A stretch of 64,000 nucleotides of DNA from Ambrosia x helenae (Eukaryota; Streptophyta; Magnoliopsida; Asterales; Asteraceae). The position numbers and the translations under genes were made by a program. How positions within the stretch are numbered: the first letter of the stretch is position 1; each line of letters begins with the position of its first letter. The stretch covers positions 3,348,001-3,412,000 of the forward strand of contig CM061223.1 in the NCBI GenBank assembly GCA_030844895.1. Reading direction: 5' to 3'. Below, piece after piece: positions 33,000 to 44,610 of the stretch. The notes under the pieces are model-generated. The model made no database searches. It was not told the origin of the DNA and saw only the letters and a program-made list of their open reading frames with translations.

Positions 33000-33800
33000 A
33001 TTTTTAAAGTGTATCTATATCTAAATCATACTTGCTACTATATAATACATTTTAGATAGGCAACAAGATAATTTGCTATTTTTTTTAAGATGACATATGA
33101 AGTGTTTTATGTTTTACACCTAAAATGTCATGAAAAACTTTACAATACTACCCCTATTTGCAAAACTCACTTGTACATGTCAATTCAATATGTGGTTGGA
33201 CTATGAACTACAACGGAGGTGTTTTTGTAATAGATTGAAATAGTAGACAAGAAGCAAAATCGAGCACACCAAATATTATGAACTGCATTTAAAGGAATAA
33301 TATAAAAGGTTATTATATTGTGAATATAATAACATAGCAAGACGATTTTTTCCACTATGATAGTTCTGAAGTTCATTATATGAAAATGAGAACTAACTTT
33401 GATAACATAAGAATATGAAAATTGTTATGACATAATTGGGCCATGCAGACTTAAACTTACTTGTAGATATCAATTCAATTGAATGCATAATATAAATGAG
33501 TCAAATGTAACTGATATCCTTAATACATACTTGATTATATTCATCATTGGCCTTGAAACTTCCCAATGAAACGGTGGAAGTTATTAATCGGTAGAACCAT
33601 TTTATAGACAATCATTCGATCATCCAACACCAGCAACTACCTTAGCCGATTGTGATTACAAAAGCCGTCGCCGCCACTCATCTCGGGTCATGTCGGAAGT
33701 GATAGCACCAACAACGAAACGCAACCGCCACATCCCTATTGTCGCCTGAAAATCTTGAACAACCCCCACCGTTAAAAGGTACAGATTTATTTTTTAAATT
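33000..33800. other. Gene-free AT-rich stretch
   Basis: No supported feature. The segment 33590-33770 is GC-richer but has no open frame of note. Confidence 0.35.
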
Positions 33801-33812
33801 TTATCTTCTAAT

Positions 33813-34347
33813 TAGGGGCGGCAATTATTGACACGACTCGAAAACCGACCCGAACCCGACACGAAAAAAAACAGATTTGGGTCAAGTAACACGACCCGTA
33901 TTAAAAACGGGTCGGGTTCGGGTTGACACATATATAAAATAGGTTGACCCGTTAACCCGTTAAAGTATTTAGAAAAAAAATCTATTATATTTTTTTTTCT
34001 TTTTTCATTTTTATTTACATGGTTAGTTATAATTGTGTTATTTTTGGCACACTATATTATTTATTTGTCACACTTATATACTCACCATTAAACATTTTAT
34101 TGATAACCCGCTTACAACCCAACAAACCGCTTTTATTTCATGAACATGTATGACTCATTTAAAAATACGGGTTAAACGGGTCGTTTTCGTGTTGACCCGG
34201 ATTTTATGTGGGTCGGGTTAGGGTTGAAATAGTTGACACGAATAATAAGATGGGTCGGGTTCGGGTTGCACATTTCAACCCATCAATCCACGAACCCGCA
34301 ACCCGTAAACCCGCCAACCCACCAACCCGACACAATTGACACCCCTA
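33813..34347 (-). mobile_element. hAT-like MITE rich in ACCCG/CGGGT, copy 1
   Basis: Ends TAGGGGCGGCAAT and ATTGACACCCCTA are inverted. Flanks CTTCTAAT (33805-33812) and CTTTTAAT (34348-34355) are an 8-bp target duplication with one mismatch. The same element in opposite orientation lies at 51072-51652. No coding capacity. Confidence 0.8.
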
Positions 34348-34769
34348 CTTTTAATGCAATGTTTTCGAGACCGAATCGAGTCGGGATTTGTCAAGGGTGT
34401 CGTTTCGGCTACATGTAGTTTCTTTCTCCTGAAAAAATATATGTATCTTATGAGTCCATGAGGTCATTTGTCTAAATACATGGTTGAGACCATATCTAAA
34501 TGCGGAAGAACAACAATTAATGAAATGAATTTGTTGATATCAAAGACATATTGATAATTGTTTAAAATTATTGATAATAGCAGAAAATGATGCATTTATT
34601 TTGAGAAGCTTTCGATGTTAAACAAATCAACTATTACAATCATCATGGAATGGAGTATAACTATGTTTTAGACCATCTCTCTATGACACGAGATTTTGCT
34701 CTTCGATACACATGTTTCTCTTGCACCTTATTATTAAACGTAATTTTAGAGTTTATATGATTGATTACT

Positions 34770-35020
34770 ACTTTCTAAGTGGTTTGGTTTGTTGGACATG
34801 CGAAGAAGTTCATTAAGAGCATGCATAGAGTATGCTTGAATACAATTCATCTGTTGGAAAGTATAAAATTGTCTGCTGAACGATTACGTTATGTGGCGCT
34901 GTCAAGGTGCACCACAAGGCACAACACAAAGGTATTGGCACACCCAAGCAACAGGGATAACGAAAGCGGAGTCTACACTACAAATGTAGTGTACCGAGAG
35001 GTTATTCTAGACTAACTACC
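34770..35020 (+). pseudogene. C-terminal fragment of a PIF1-like (Helitron-type) helicase
   Basis: The plus strand encodes AERLRYVALSRCTTR...KVLAHP and, 25 residues later, TTNVVYREVILD before a stop at 35015. YVALSRxxSxxGLKIL followed by xxNVVYKEV is the C-terminal signature of PIF1 helicases, which in plants are abundant as the helicase part of Helitrons. Only this end survives. It may mark the old 3' region of an autonomous Helitron. Confidence 0.55.
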
Positions 35021-36645
35021 ATAGCCTACATCAAAACAACGGTACATCACTACAAGCTAGCATACACATTATTGTGTTCAAAAGTATTTGTTCAAAACAT
35101 TAATCTTCACTTATGTTTTTTGTATTCACATAACTCTATGGTCCAGTTCTATTGTTTCACACTTTGTGTTACTTTCAAATCGCATTGTATTTAATACAAA
35201 CTTAACGTATAACTCTACTACACTTTCTACTCCTATGCATAAAATATTTGTACTATAAGTCAATTTTATACTTTCTTTAATATTTATGCTACCACTTCGT
35301 TAGGAAATCTATAGTAATAGTAATAGTAACAATAATAACATATCATCTCTATAATAACTAATGGTAAACCACCGGGACTAACTGTGTAGTTGTAACACCC
35401 CAACCGATGGCGGAAACATCGAGGTGTCACGTAGTGACGATTGTTCAATAGCTCATGGACTAAAGTGTAAATTTGAATACATTGATTAAATAATTTATTA
35501 CATTGAAATGAAAAAAATACAAAGTACAATGATTCTAAAACGTCAAGTCTAACTAGATTACAATGAAATCAAAGCTTAAATATAAATCCAAAAGCTTAAA
35601 AGAAACTTCTCAATAATAACCTGAAACATGTACGAAAATAGTATATGTCAATACAAAAATGTATTGGTGAGCATACACTGTTTGAATACATATAGTAGAA
35701 AAAGTGTTTCGCAATTCACGTGTCATATTGTCTACAATTTAGTGTTCAAGCTGTGTACCAATGCTTCCCAAAATCAAACCTTTCGTTCAATGAATCAAGA
35801 GTCACATATATATAGTATTCGCTCATAGTAGGCGATGAATAATCGTTCACACATAACAATAATTAAGTACTATTTATTGCTATGCTAGGCCGCCCAACGG
35901 TTAATGATTCAGGTCATAAGTACACACTATCAGCGAATCAACAAGTAAAACACATACAAGAATTGCGATTGTGAATATAGAATAAACCATGATTAAGTGA
36001 ATGAAATAATTGCACTTACATGGTCGTAACTAGGGTCTAAGGCATTAGGGTTTGCTAAGTCGATTTGGGGAATTAGAGTTTTAATGATAAGTTGCGTTAA
36101 TGTAAAAGTTGTATAATATAAGAAAGGTTGTAAATGTGGTTTAAATAATATAATTATTACCAATTGAATATTTAGATAAAAATATGTTTGAATAATTAAG
36201 GTAAAATAATTTAGTTAATCACTTTAACTAAATTAAAATAAATACAATAATCATAAATATATAAATAAATACTTTTGAGTTACACAATGATCCAACAAAA
36301 GATAATAAAGACATTAAACCATATGAGTATTTCTATTTTATAAGAAAATATTTATAAAATAGATGTTTAAATTGTATAAATAAATAAATGTTTAATTATG
36401 TCTATTTAAACGCAAATAAGACTAATAATACCAGACATGATCCAAAAATGTTATTTTTATAGAAAATGGATGCTTTCTGATGTACTCAAATAAAAATAAT
36501 TTTCTCATAATTTTTATAAACTTATTTATATTTAAAACTGATTTAATAGAATTAAATCATGTTTAAATGATTAAAAAATAATAAAATTAATAAAAATAAA
36601 TGTTTTCCCAACCAATAATTTTTTATTTAGGTTCATGATGATGAG

Positions 36646-36876
36646 ACAAAGGGGTACATGCATATAATGTGCGCATATAATTTCCCAACCAATAATTCGC
36701 CCCGCTTACGGTGTGCGCATATAATGTATATATGTGTGGCCCTCGGGGGCAAAAGTAAAGTTGCACTAGTTTTAACGTTATTTTACTAATTTCGTGAAAA
36801 TAACGTTAAAAACGACAGACGGTTAATCATGCATCATGTGGTGGCGTTGATAGCCAAAAGACAAAGGGGTACATGC
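36646..36876. repeat. 19-bp exact direct repeat bounding about 200 bp inside the solo LTR
   Basis: AGACAAAGGGGTACATGCA occurs near 36649 and again near 36860. Between them are further short duplications (CCCAACCAATAATT and TGTGCGCATATAAT, each twice). It may be a target duplication of a short insertion or repair-derived filler; the enclosed sequence has no clear tail. Confidence 0.45.
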
Positions 36877-37086
36877 ACTGATCGGGTTTGTCCCGATTGC
36901 TAAGTGTTTTGTGCCTTATGTCCAAGGCTTGATACCAAACCACATCGAGCCGGGGGTCTCACTGGAAGCAGCCTCTCTATTCTTAGGGGTAGAGGTAAGG
37001 CTGTCTACATCTTACCCTCCTCAGACCCTACCTTAGCTTTGCTATAGGTGGGATTAATTGAGTATGATGATGATGATGATGATGAG
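36877..37086 (+). mobile_element. TS-like plant SINE with (GAT)n tail
   Basis: Contains the domain CGAGCCGGGGGTCTC...GGAAGCAGCCTCTCT...AGGTAAGGCTGTCTACAT...TTACCCTCCTCAGACCCTA...GGTGGGATTAATTGAGTAT followed by a (GAT)n tail ending near 37085. This matches my recollection of TS-type SINEs, whose tail is usually TTG-based. Inserted in the solo LTR. Confidence 0.6.
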
Positions 37087-37320
37087 AAATAATTACCCAA
37101 AAAGTTTGAGATTAAAATCATTAAAAATGAATTTTTTATCAATTAAATATGATTAAAACAAATAAATTCAATAAAAATATAAAAATATGACATTTTCCAG
37201 AAAGTAAAAGTGTAGTAATTTTCTTTATGGTGTCAAGGTGCTACTCCTAAATTTTCATAATTTTTGGAGCAAAAATGAATTTATTATGAATATTATAAGA
37301 ATAATACATATATATAATGA

Positions 37321-38352
37321 CTAGCTGATTACCCCGGGAGGGTCCCGGGGTTGAAAAATCTAATTTTACGTGATAACCTATTGCAAATGGCTCAAGTTAA
37401 CTAACCGCAAAATCCCTCAATCACTGCATGTTCATAGTATTCTAATCAGTAATAAATCATATTCTCTAATCTAAAACCTAATCAGTAATCATCTAAAAAA
37501 TCACTTATGTAAGCTGCAACTATTCAAAAACTCATCACATCTCTCTAATTTCTCACATTCTAATGGCTATTATAATTCCTAACCTAATCAACTAAACAAA
37601 CACTTAAGTTGGAAGTTGTAACCATTGCATCTCATTATGCCACGTGGCATAATCAAGAGATGGTTGAGACCACCATTGAACGCCACGTTAGCAACTATCA
37701 ATTCTTCCCGGGAGCGTCCCGGGGTTGAAAAATATAAACATTCTAATAATACTATATAATTATTACACTTGTAATTAAATAAATAAAAAAATAACCATGC
37801 TATAAGCTAACACCATGTGTTGCAGTGTTGCGCGATTCTTTCTCCTAGCTTCTCTTGATGAAGTATACCTAGTAAAATTCCAATGATAACATGGCGATTG
37901 GGCTGATTTTCAACATCGTAGATAAGAACCTGGTTTAAAAGAAAAAAAACATGATTAATGAATAACATGAACACTTTGTGTGTTTTTTTCTTGTATGAAC
38001 GAAACCTCACAAAAAATAATCGATTATTTCTCTGTTTTTTATATAGCACTATGGTACTCGTTGGAAAGATAATAAAACGCTCGTTAATTTGGTGTAATTT
38101 TTTTCTTTAAAAAATCTCGTATATAAAAGATATAAACGTTTAAAAATTATGGGAGGAAACATGAGAGAGAAAATTTTAAATTTATTTTTAAATTATTTTT
38201 TCCTAAAATACCTCAATTTAATTAAAAAGTAAATAATTCAAAAATATTAAAATCTTTCAATTATAATGCCACGTGTCAATTTCATAGAGAGGTTGAAGGC
38301 ACCATTGCACGCCACGTCAGCAATGTTCAATTCTTTTATATATATTAATAGA
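37321..38352 (-). mobile_element. Fused Helitron pair (same family as 20.7-22.1 kb)
   Basis: On the minus strand the 5' end is A|TCTATTAATATATATAAAA (38352) and the 3' end is hairpin CCCCGGGACCCTCCCGGGG, then TAATCAGCTAG|T at 37321. A second complete hairpin, CCCCGGGACGCTCCCGGG, lies inside at about 37705-37724, followed at once by a second 5'-like sequence (AAGAATTGATAGTTGCTAACG, compare AAGAATTGAACATTGCTGACG at the outer 5' end). Two units are thus joined head-to-tail. The internal ...CGAGTATCATAGTGC... block is shared with the other pair. Confidence 0.7.
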
Positions 38353-38394
38353 TATTTAAAGGAAAATAAAGACAAATAAAAAAAATAGGTAAGC

Positions 38395-38480
38395 CAGACC
38401 TGTGGGTAGAGGGACTCGAACCCGGGTCTTGGCTGGACATAGTACACACACTAACCACTACTCTATAGCCTCTTTTGTTG
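38395..38480 (-). other. tRNA-like sequence, probably SINE-derived
   Basis: The minus strand reads AGAGTAGTGGTTAGTGTGTG followed about 25 bases on by CCCGGGTTCGAGTCCC: A- and B-box-like motifs of a tRNA-type promoter. The arms do not form a proper cloverleaf, so I do not call a tRNA gene. Confidence 0.4.
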
Positions 38481-39489
38481 ATTTTACTCAAACATAATTA
38501 TATTTAACATATTAATAAATGTCATCTTCTTCCCCAAAATAAACTATAAACCCTAACCCTAGGACCCGATTTCAATAACCCAATACAGACACAATTGGTG
38601 GTCTGTGATAAGGGGGTTTTGTAAAGGGACAACTAAAGAGTAAAACGGCAAACACGAATGGGACTTACAACGTGCGGAATGTTCGAACATGAGGCTTCAA
38701 GGTTGAGACTGAAAATCGAAAATTTGAGAGTTATACTGGATGATTTGCGATGGTTTTATAGTTGTTTTTGGTTGTCAAAGAGTGCAGAAACTGAATAGTA
38801 AGATGGGTTTATATAATGGTCGAGTAAAACACGCGTTATGATTCGTTTAAAATTTCCGATCGGTTACACTAAGGTCTTGATTAAAAAGTGATTAAAGGCG
38901 TGTAATAACTCGTATAAATGATTGCCATGCGTGGAACAATGATGGAGAAACGCTTAGAAATAATAAAAACGACTAAAGGCGCATTAAAAATGAGAGTTTG
39001 AGGCTCGCCGGAAAACTTCGCCGGCCGGAGACCTTGGTCGGAAAAAACGTGAGTCAGGAGAGAGGAGGAGGAGTTGGTTTAAAACTTTAGGCTTTTGGCA
39101 GAATAGGTCCCTCATGTTTAACCTTAATTAGTTCTATTCAAGTTTAGTTAGTCTTCTCTTTATAAAACACTAACCAAGTTAATATAAATTAACCAAAAAT
39201 GTTTTTAAAGCTTTGTAAAACTATTTTTTTTTTTATAAATCTTTTACGAACACGTTTCACCTACGCATTTGATTAAAACTTATACTCGATCTATAATTAG
39301 TATAAATGAAAAAAATTTACTTCGCTTTAACATTAAATTTGAAAACGACGAAACTTACGAGGGCTATAATGGAAATATCTGAAGGCTATTATTGTCAATT
39401 AGATGCAAGACGAGGGTGACGGATGTCACAGTAGTTCTATCTAAAACAAGTCTTAAAGCTAAACACAACAATTTTACATATATACCAAT

Positions 39490-40500
39490 TATATATATCC
39501 AAACATCAGAAGCCGTCAATCTTGGCCATAATAAGATATAGTCGGTCAACTCGGGAAAAGTGTGACTAAAAAAAGTTTTATTTATTTATTATTTTTTTAT
39601 AAAGATATAGTCGGTAAACTCGGGACAAGTTTGACTTAAAAAAGTTTATATTTATTTATTATTTTTTTATAAAGATATAGTCAGTCAACTCGGGACAAGT
39701 TTGACTCAAAAAACAAGTTTGCTATGTCCTCGCGTCAGAAAGCAATGCTTGAATGTCTCCAAGGGGCCCATTCTGAAGATTTTTTTTAAAAGTTCTTCCC
39801 ACTGAGTGGGCCAACATACGTCGACGGTTGAATATCGGGCTATTCTAAAATATCGGCTTATGATCCTTCTGTTCCCTGTAGACGAGCCATGCTCTGTTTG
39901 TAAAAAACTTGTTTGGATTAATTTGGGAAGCATACCCTCCACTATAAGGAGCTGCCGGGGTTCAAATACCGGCACGACCTGATTAGGGATGTCCCGTGGG
40001 ATGTGCTGAGGAGAGCTGGGATCTCTGCTAAGAAAGAAGCCCCCGTAAACTTTTTGACAGACCCGGTAGAAGGAAGGTCTACCCTGTGCCCGACGAATGT
40101 CTTGGTGTTTGGTTGGTTGGTTGGGGGGGGGGGGGGAGGCAATAAACATGCATGTGTAGACCTTACTGGGGTGTTCCCTCTAGTGGGACTTCGGGACACA
40201 AGGTTTGTGGCAGGGAAATCGGTTTTGAACGCGGAGGCCGGAGGCTAAAAAGGTGGTTAAACACAAAGCAACCTGCTCGGAGAATCAACACGTGTTTGTG
40301 CCATTTGCTTTTTATACATTTGGATCCCTTGCCACTGAGACAACTCGATTCCTGGATCGGATGCAAAAAGATCGTGCACAGTAATTCTTGGTCCTCTTAG
40401 AACCAAGGTTATATTTTTAGCAGGACAGGATTTACAATTTAAAAGGGGGTTGCGTCGCAATTTGTTGCCCGTTTACCTGTCATCCTCTTATAATTTGTTA
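39490..40500 (+). pseudogene. RLE-type LINE 3' end (copy 4), paralogue of copy 3
   Basis: Same order as at 31.1-32.2 kb: threefold GATATAGTCGG...CTCGGGACAAG repeat (39530-39710), PVDEPCSVCKKL knuckle remnant with frameshift, AKKEAPVNFLTDPVEGRSTL, a (GGTT)n-poly-G frameshift at about 40110-40138, KHACVDLTGVFPLVGLRDTR, ENQHVF, FGSLATET. Similarity to copy 3 continues past the coding part through CATCTGGTTCAATATT to about 40.76 kb, where the 32.25-kb MITE is absent. It starts just after the solo LTR. Confidence 0.65.
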
Positions 40501-40852
40501 TAGGTTTAATTTGCATCTGGTTCAATATTATTTGTAATCTAATTAGCATCTGGTTCAATATTAATAGGAAAAACAATGTGATTTACAGCTCACTTCATAC
40601 GTTAAAGTGTTACACACATAACAACACTCTTATATTTGAAACGACCAGGTGTAAGGCATTATTTAGTTAGAACTTAGATCAAATACAAAAAAAGAGAAAA
40701 AAAATTCTTCATATTTGTAGTGACATTATGAGTGATTTGTGCATTAACATTACTTAGTTTGTAATTTTAAACCGTATATATGATGATTTAACATGATTTG
40801 TTTACTTTTTTTTTTCACAACTTACCATGCTCAGGAAATTTAAAAGAATTAA

Positions 40853-41082
40853 AAAAATTTTAAAGGCTTATTTCAGTGGAAATCCTTGTAGAATTTTAAC
40901 GTAGCGGTCTCAAGTTCGAATCTCTACCCACACACCGGTGTCCTTCTTGTCTAAGCTTAAACCGTCACGGGAAATTTTTTTGTACTGTGCATGGATCGAA
41001 CCTTTGACCTATCCCCATGATGAGAACTCTTAAGGAAAAACCCACCCTGTCTCAAACCAACTGGGCTCTGAAGATCATTGAC
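40853..41082 (-). mobile_element. SINE-like insertion with 15-bp target duplication
   Basis: ATTTAAAAGAATTAA flanks it at 40838-40852 and 41083-41097. The duplicated sequence at 43.4 kb lacks it. Minus-strand A-box-like GCCCAGTTGGTTTGAGAC and B-box-like AAAGGTTCGATCC are present. Confidence 0.6.
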
Positions 41083-41179
41083 ATTTAAAAGAATTAATAA
41101 TTGGAGTTTTCTAATATCTTACATCATTGTCTACGTAATAAATGTTATGATGTCTTTACAGTTAATTTTTTTTTTCACA

Positions 41180-41400
41180 TATGGTCAGTGGTGAAATCTT
41201 TGTCCATGAAAGCCAGCTGCTCAAGTTCGAACCTCCGAAACCTCACATGCTGGGCCATTTCAAACGTTATTGGAACTATTTTTCAATAGACGTCAAGAGT
41301 CGAATCTGAGATCCCTCAAAGGTGGGAACCTCCAAATGAGTAAACCCTCTACCTTCACCATTAGGCTGTGGCTTCATTGATATCAGCTATAAGTTAATCT
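41180..41400. mobile_element. Second SINE-like insertion
   Basis: Contains CTCAAGTTCGAACCTCC (plus) and, on the minus strand, GCCTAATGGTGAAGGTAG and AGATTCGACTC, all tRNA-promoter-like. The corresponding position in the 43.45-kb duplicate is uninterrupted. Boundaries approximate. Confidence 0.4.
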
Positions 41401-41939
41401 TAATCAAGCCTTCCAAAAAAAAAGTTAATCTTAATCAAGCTTAACAAACAAATAACAAATATATAATTTACTAACTGTCAATGAATCATTGATACAGGTT
41501 ACATGGTATCTTCAATTTTACATAAACCTTTTGTTAACCATAATAGATAATACTTAATTAGTGGTCCAAAAGTACATATTTAATTAACCAAATACTCATA
41601 CTCGTACCCATACCTTACCCGTATTGATTTTAGATGTTCTGTATAGGTACCTAGATTTTTATTGTATAGGTACAGGTACCAATTTTTATATACTAATGAA
41701 TTTGATATATGCTTTACTTCGTATTATGGTATTTGTGATACTTGTATTTATTTTACCTATATGGTACCCGTATTATATTAGTACCTGTAGCAATTTTACC
41801 AATTTGAACCCGTATAGTATTGATACTCGTACTGATTTACATACTTGATACCCATACAAGTGCTAAAAAAATAAACATAATAAAGTGGTACCAAAATAGG
41901 CACTGTAACAAAATACATAATCGTACCGATACTCGTACT

Positions 41940-43257
41940 CAGTGGCGGATCCAGGATTTTTTTCCTATGGGTTCCCCTTTTTAAGTGGTTGGATTTCTAA
42001 CAACCAAATGCTAGAATTTTCGGACCGGGAAACCGGGTCGGGTCGTCGGTTTAGTTTTAAAAACGATGATCACTATGTAGCAAAACATCATAATTTCACT
42101 AGTTTACTTTAATGCATAAAATCCAAAGTGCACCTTCCACTATCTATAGTTTTAAAAACCTATGGATTGAATGAATAAGGTTGGCTTGAATGAATACTTG
42201 TAGTTAGTATGCATAAGTGCATAATAAAAACTTTAAACAGGTTTGTGTCTAGTGGATTTAGTAGGGATGTGTCTTGAGTAACCTTAAAACTTCACCCATG
42301 TAGCATCTTTATTTTTTTTCGAAAGCCAGACCAAACAACTTATATTCCACCTCAAAAAATAAAAGTCAACCCCTCATCAATAAGCAGCTAATGGGGGGGG
42401 GGGGGGGATCTAATAGGCTAATATAATCATACCACCATTAAAATGATCACTACACATCAAAAGAGATTCCTATGTTGCATATGCTTTGTATTTTGTTGGC
42501 ACTAATATGCTTGATTACAGCTGTGAAGTTTCTTGACCTATTGAATCTTCAATTCGCCTAACCTGTCTAGATATTTAGCTAATGTTTGTGCTAAGATAGA
42601 AATTGTGAACAGTTAACAAATTAATTATAAGTTTTTGTTCTATTTACCCTAAATAATAACTAGAAGAACCGGCAAAACATAATTATGGGTAAAATTAGGG
42701 GAAAAAACATTATACCTTTATGCATTGAACAAGCAACAGCATAGATAGAAATTCACTACAGCAAAACATATTATTAATAGCTTAAATAACAAACTTGAGG
42801 TGTGAAATTTTAAGCAATCGTTGGCCGGAATTGCAGGGGAGAAGGTGGACGAAGCTAGAGCCGTATAGGAGGCCGGGGTTGCAGCGGCGGATCTAGCCGG
42901 CTGTAAAGGATGGAACCGTGGAGGAGGTCGGAGGAGGTGGGGAGGACTGAGGAGGACAAGAACCGTTCAGGTTTGTATGTTTGTTTTTTTATGAAACCCT
43001 AAAACGTGGGTTTTAAGTTGTAAACAAAAAACAAAAAAAAATAAATAAAAGAATTCATGTAGAATGAGGGAATCGAACCGGGCTTCTCAATTTTAAAAAT
43101 GACGCTGACAACCACCAGAGCACTTCAAATCATTTTAATGGTTCCTTTCTGTATTTATTTATGGGTTCCTTCTAAATTTTCTATATAAACTAACACTAAA
43201 ATTTCCAAACCGACTGGGTTCCCAGGAACCCGCTCTATACAACCTAAATCCGCCCTG
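41940..43257. mobile_element. Non-autonomous hAT element, 1.3 kb, with exact 8-bp target duplication
   Basis: Left end CAGTGGCGGATCC, right end GGATTT-like with terminal ATCCGCCCTG (inverted). CTCGTACT flanks it at 41932-41939 and 43258-43265. The interior includes a poly-G run (42390-42407), a GC-rich GGAGGAGG/CCGG segment (42815-42975) that may be captured, and a minus-strand tRNA-like piece (43060-43130). No transposase ORF seen. Confidence 0.8.
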
Positions 43258-43299
43258 CTCGTACTCAAAATTAGATACCTTTATTGATCTCATTTCTAA

Positions 43300-44040
43300 A
43301 TATGAGTGATTTATGCATTAACCTTACTTATTTTGTAATTTAAGTGATGATTTTAATATGATTTGCTTTACGTTTTCTTCACAACTTACCATATTCAGAA
43401 AATTAATTGAAGTTATTTCTGGTATCTTACATAACTGTACGCGTAATGAGTTTCATAATATCTTAACTTCAGCCGTAATTTAATATTAATTAAACTTAAC
43501 AAACAACAATAAAAAATATATAATTTAATTGTTATCTGCCAATGAATTATTGATACAGGCTACATGGTATCTATAATTTTAAATCAAACCTTTTTTAACC
43601 ATAATACTTAATTAGTGGTCCAAAAGTTCCTCTTTAATTAACTCGATAAGTCATTAGTACGAGATTAAGAGTCATCAATACTTGTTTTCGTTATTACTAA
43701 ATAATATTTAACACCATAGATTTATAAATTATAAGAGGTGAAGGGGCATCAAATTAGTCATTTCATTTCAACACCAAACTAGCGTAATATAGCTTAAATA
43801 CCGGAAATGCCTAACCTAAGGAGAAGGACCCTACCATTTTACAACACTATCAATCACACACACCTCATGAGATGGACCCCACTAAAAAACCCACCCACCT
43901 CTTTGGCGAGATGTTGCCGATCTCCCCACCTTAGGCTTCAAGCCGGCCGACCCGGGGTGGTGTAGCCGAATCGGTTACTTTGCCGATAACCCCAAGCCAA
44001 TCCCGACCCCCGTCCTTCCTAATAATCATATTAAATTATA
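43300..44040. other. Segmental duplicate of 40.73-41.6 kb, then unrecognised sequence
   Basis: 43311-43645 matches 40728-41590 in order (ATGAGTGATTT-TGCATTAAC..., CACAACTTACCAT-TCAG, TACATGGTATCT, ACTTAATTAGTGGTCCAAAAG) but lacks the two SINE-like insertions. From 43750 to 44030 there is GC-richer text with no open frame. Confidence 0.55.
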
Positions 44041-44045
44041 ATTCG

Positions 44046-44403
44046 TACAAGTCTGAATCATTCAGCATTCAGACTGTTTGTTTCAGCATCTGAATGTAAT
44101 GATTAAGTGTTGAACCATTAAGCTAATAAGGGGTGCTGAATGATTCAGATACACTGGCGAAGGATAGTAGGGGCGGGGAGGGGCGGCCGACCCCCCGGAT
44201 TTTCGCGCAGAAGTTCCGATTATATAGTATTCGTATAAATTTTTTTGAAAATATAGGGTTTCGACCCCCCGAAACGGGTTTTCGACCCCCCGAAACTAGT
44301 GACTTCTGACCCCCGAACCTTCAGGTCAAGCTTCGCCACTGTTCAGATATTAACCATTCAGACCATCTTAATAATTCAGTACTTAATCAATCAAACAGTC
44401 GCT
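44046..44403. mobile_element. CATTCAG-rich MITE interrupted by a 190-bp hAT-like MITE
   Basis: The outer sequence (CTGAATCATTCAGCATTCAG ... TTAATAATTCAGTACTTAATC) resembles the inner left arm of the 26.2-kb Harbinger-like element. Within it, 44152-44341 begins CACTGGCGAAGG and ends CTTCGCCACTG, flanked by exact TTCAGATA (44144-44151 and 44342-44349). The insert carries tandem CGACCCCCCGAAAC words. Confidence 0.7.
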
Positions 44404-44439
44404 TAAATAGATATAAAAGTTAAAAACATAAAACATAAC

Positions 44440-44443
44440 ATTA

Positions 44444-44491
<48 letters not shown>

Positions 44492-44610
44492 AAAATGAAA
44501 CATAAAGTTAAAGTAGATGTGTATCCAGCTGGAACACTATAAGAACCTCCCCCAATCCAACTAGACCCTCTCCCCCCAAACTTTTACAAAAAAAAATAAT
44601 AATAATAATA
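44440..44610 (+). promoter_or_regulatory. Upstream region and 5' leader of the PB1 gene, with two trinucleotide repeats
   Basis: (ATT)n at about 44443-44482 and a leader ending in (AAT)n at 44597-44610 that runs directly into the ATG at 44611. The start was chosen as the first ATG of the long frame; no other ATG lies between the (AAT)n and the gene. Confidence 0.45.

Larger units (their letters stand above)
35391..39430. mobile_element. Solo LTR with 5-bp target duplication, carrying nested insertions
   Basis: Starts TGTAACACCCC at 35391 and ends GGATGTCACA at 39430. GTAGT flanks it on both sides (35386-35390 and 39431-39435). No primer-binding site, gag or pol lies between or beside the ends, so it is a solo LTR of about 4.0 kb. 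Of this, about 1.0 kb is a nested Helitron pair (37321-38352) and a few hundred bases are a SINE and local duplications. TG...CA termini with a 5-bp TSD are diagnostic of LTR retrotransposons; Ty3/gypsy is a guess from size. Confidence 0.75.
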
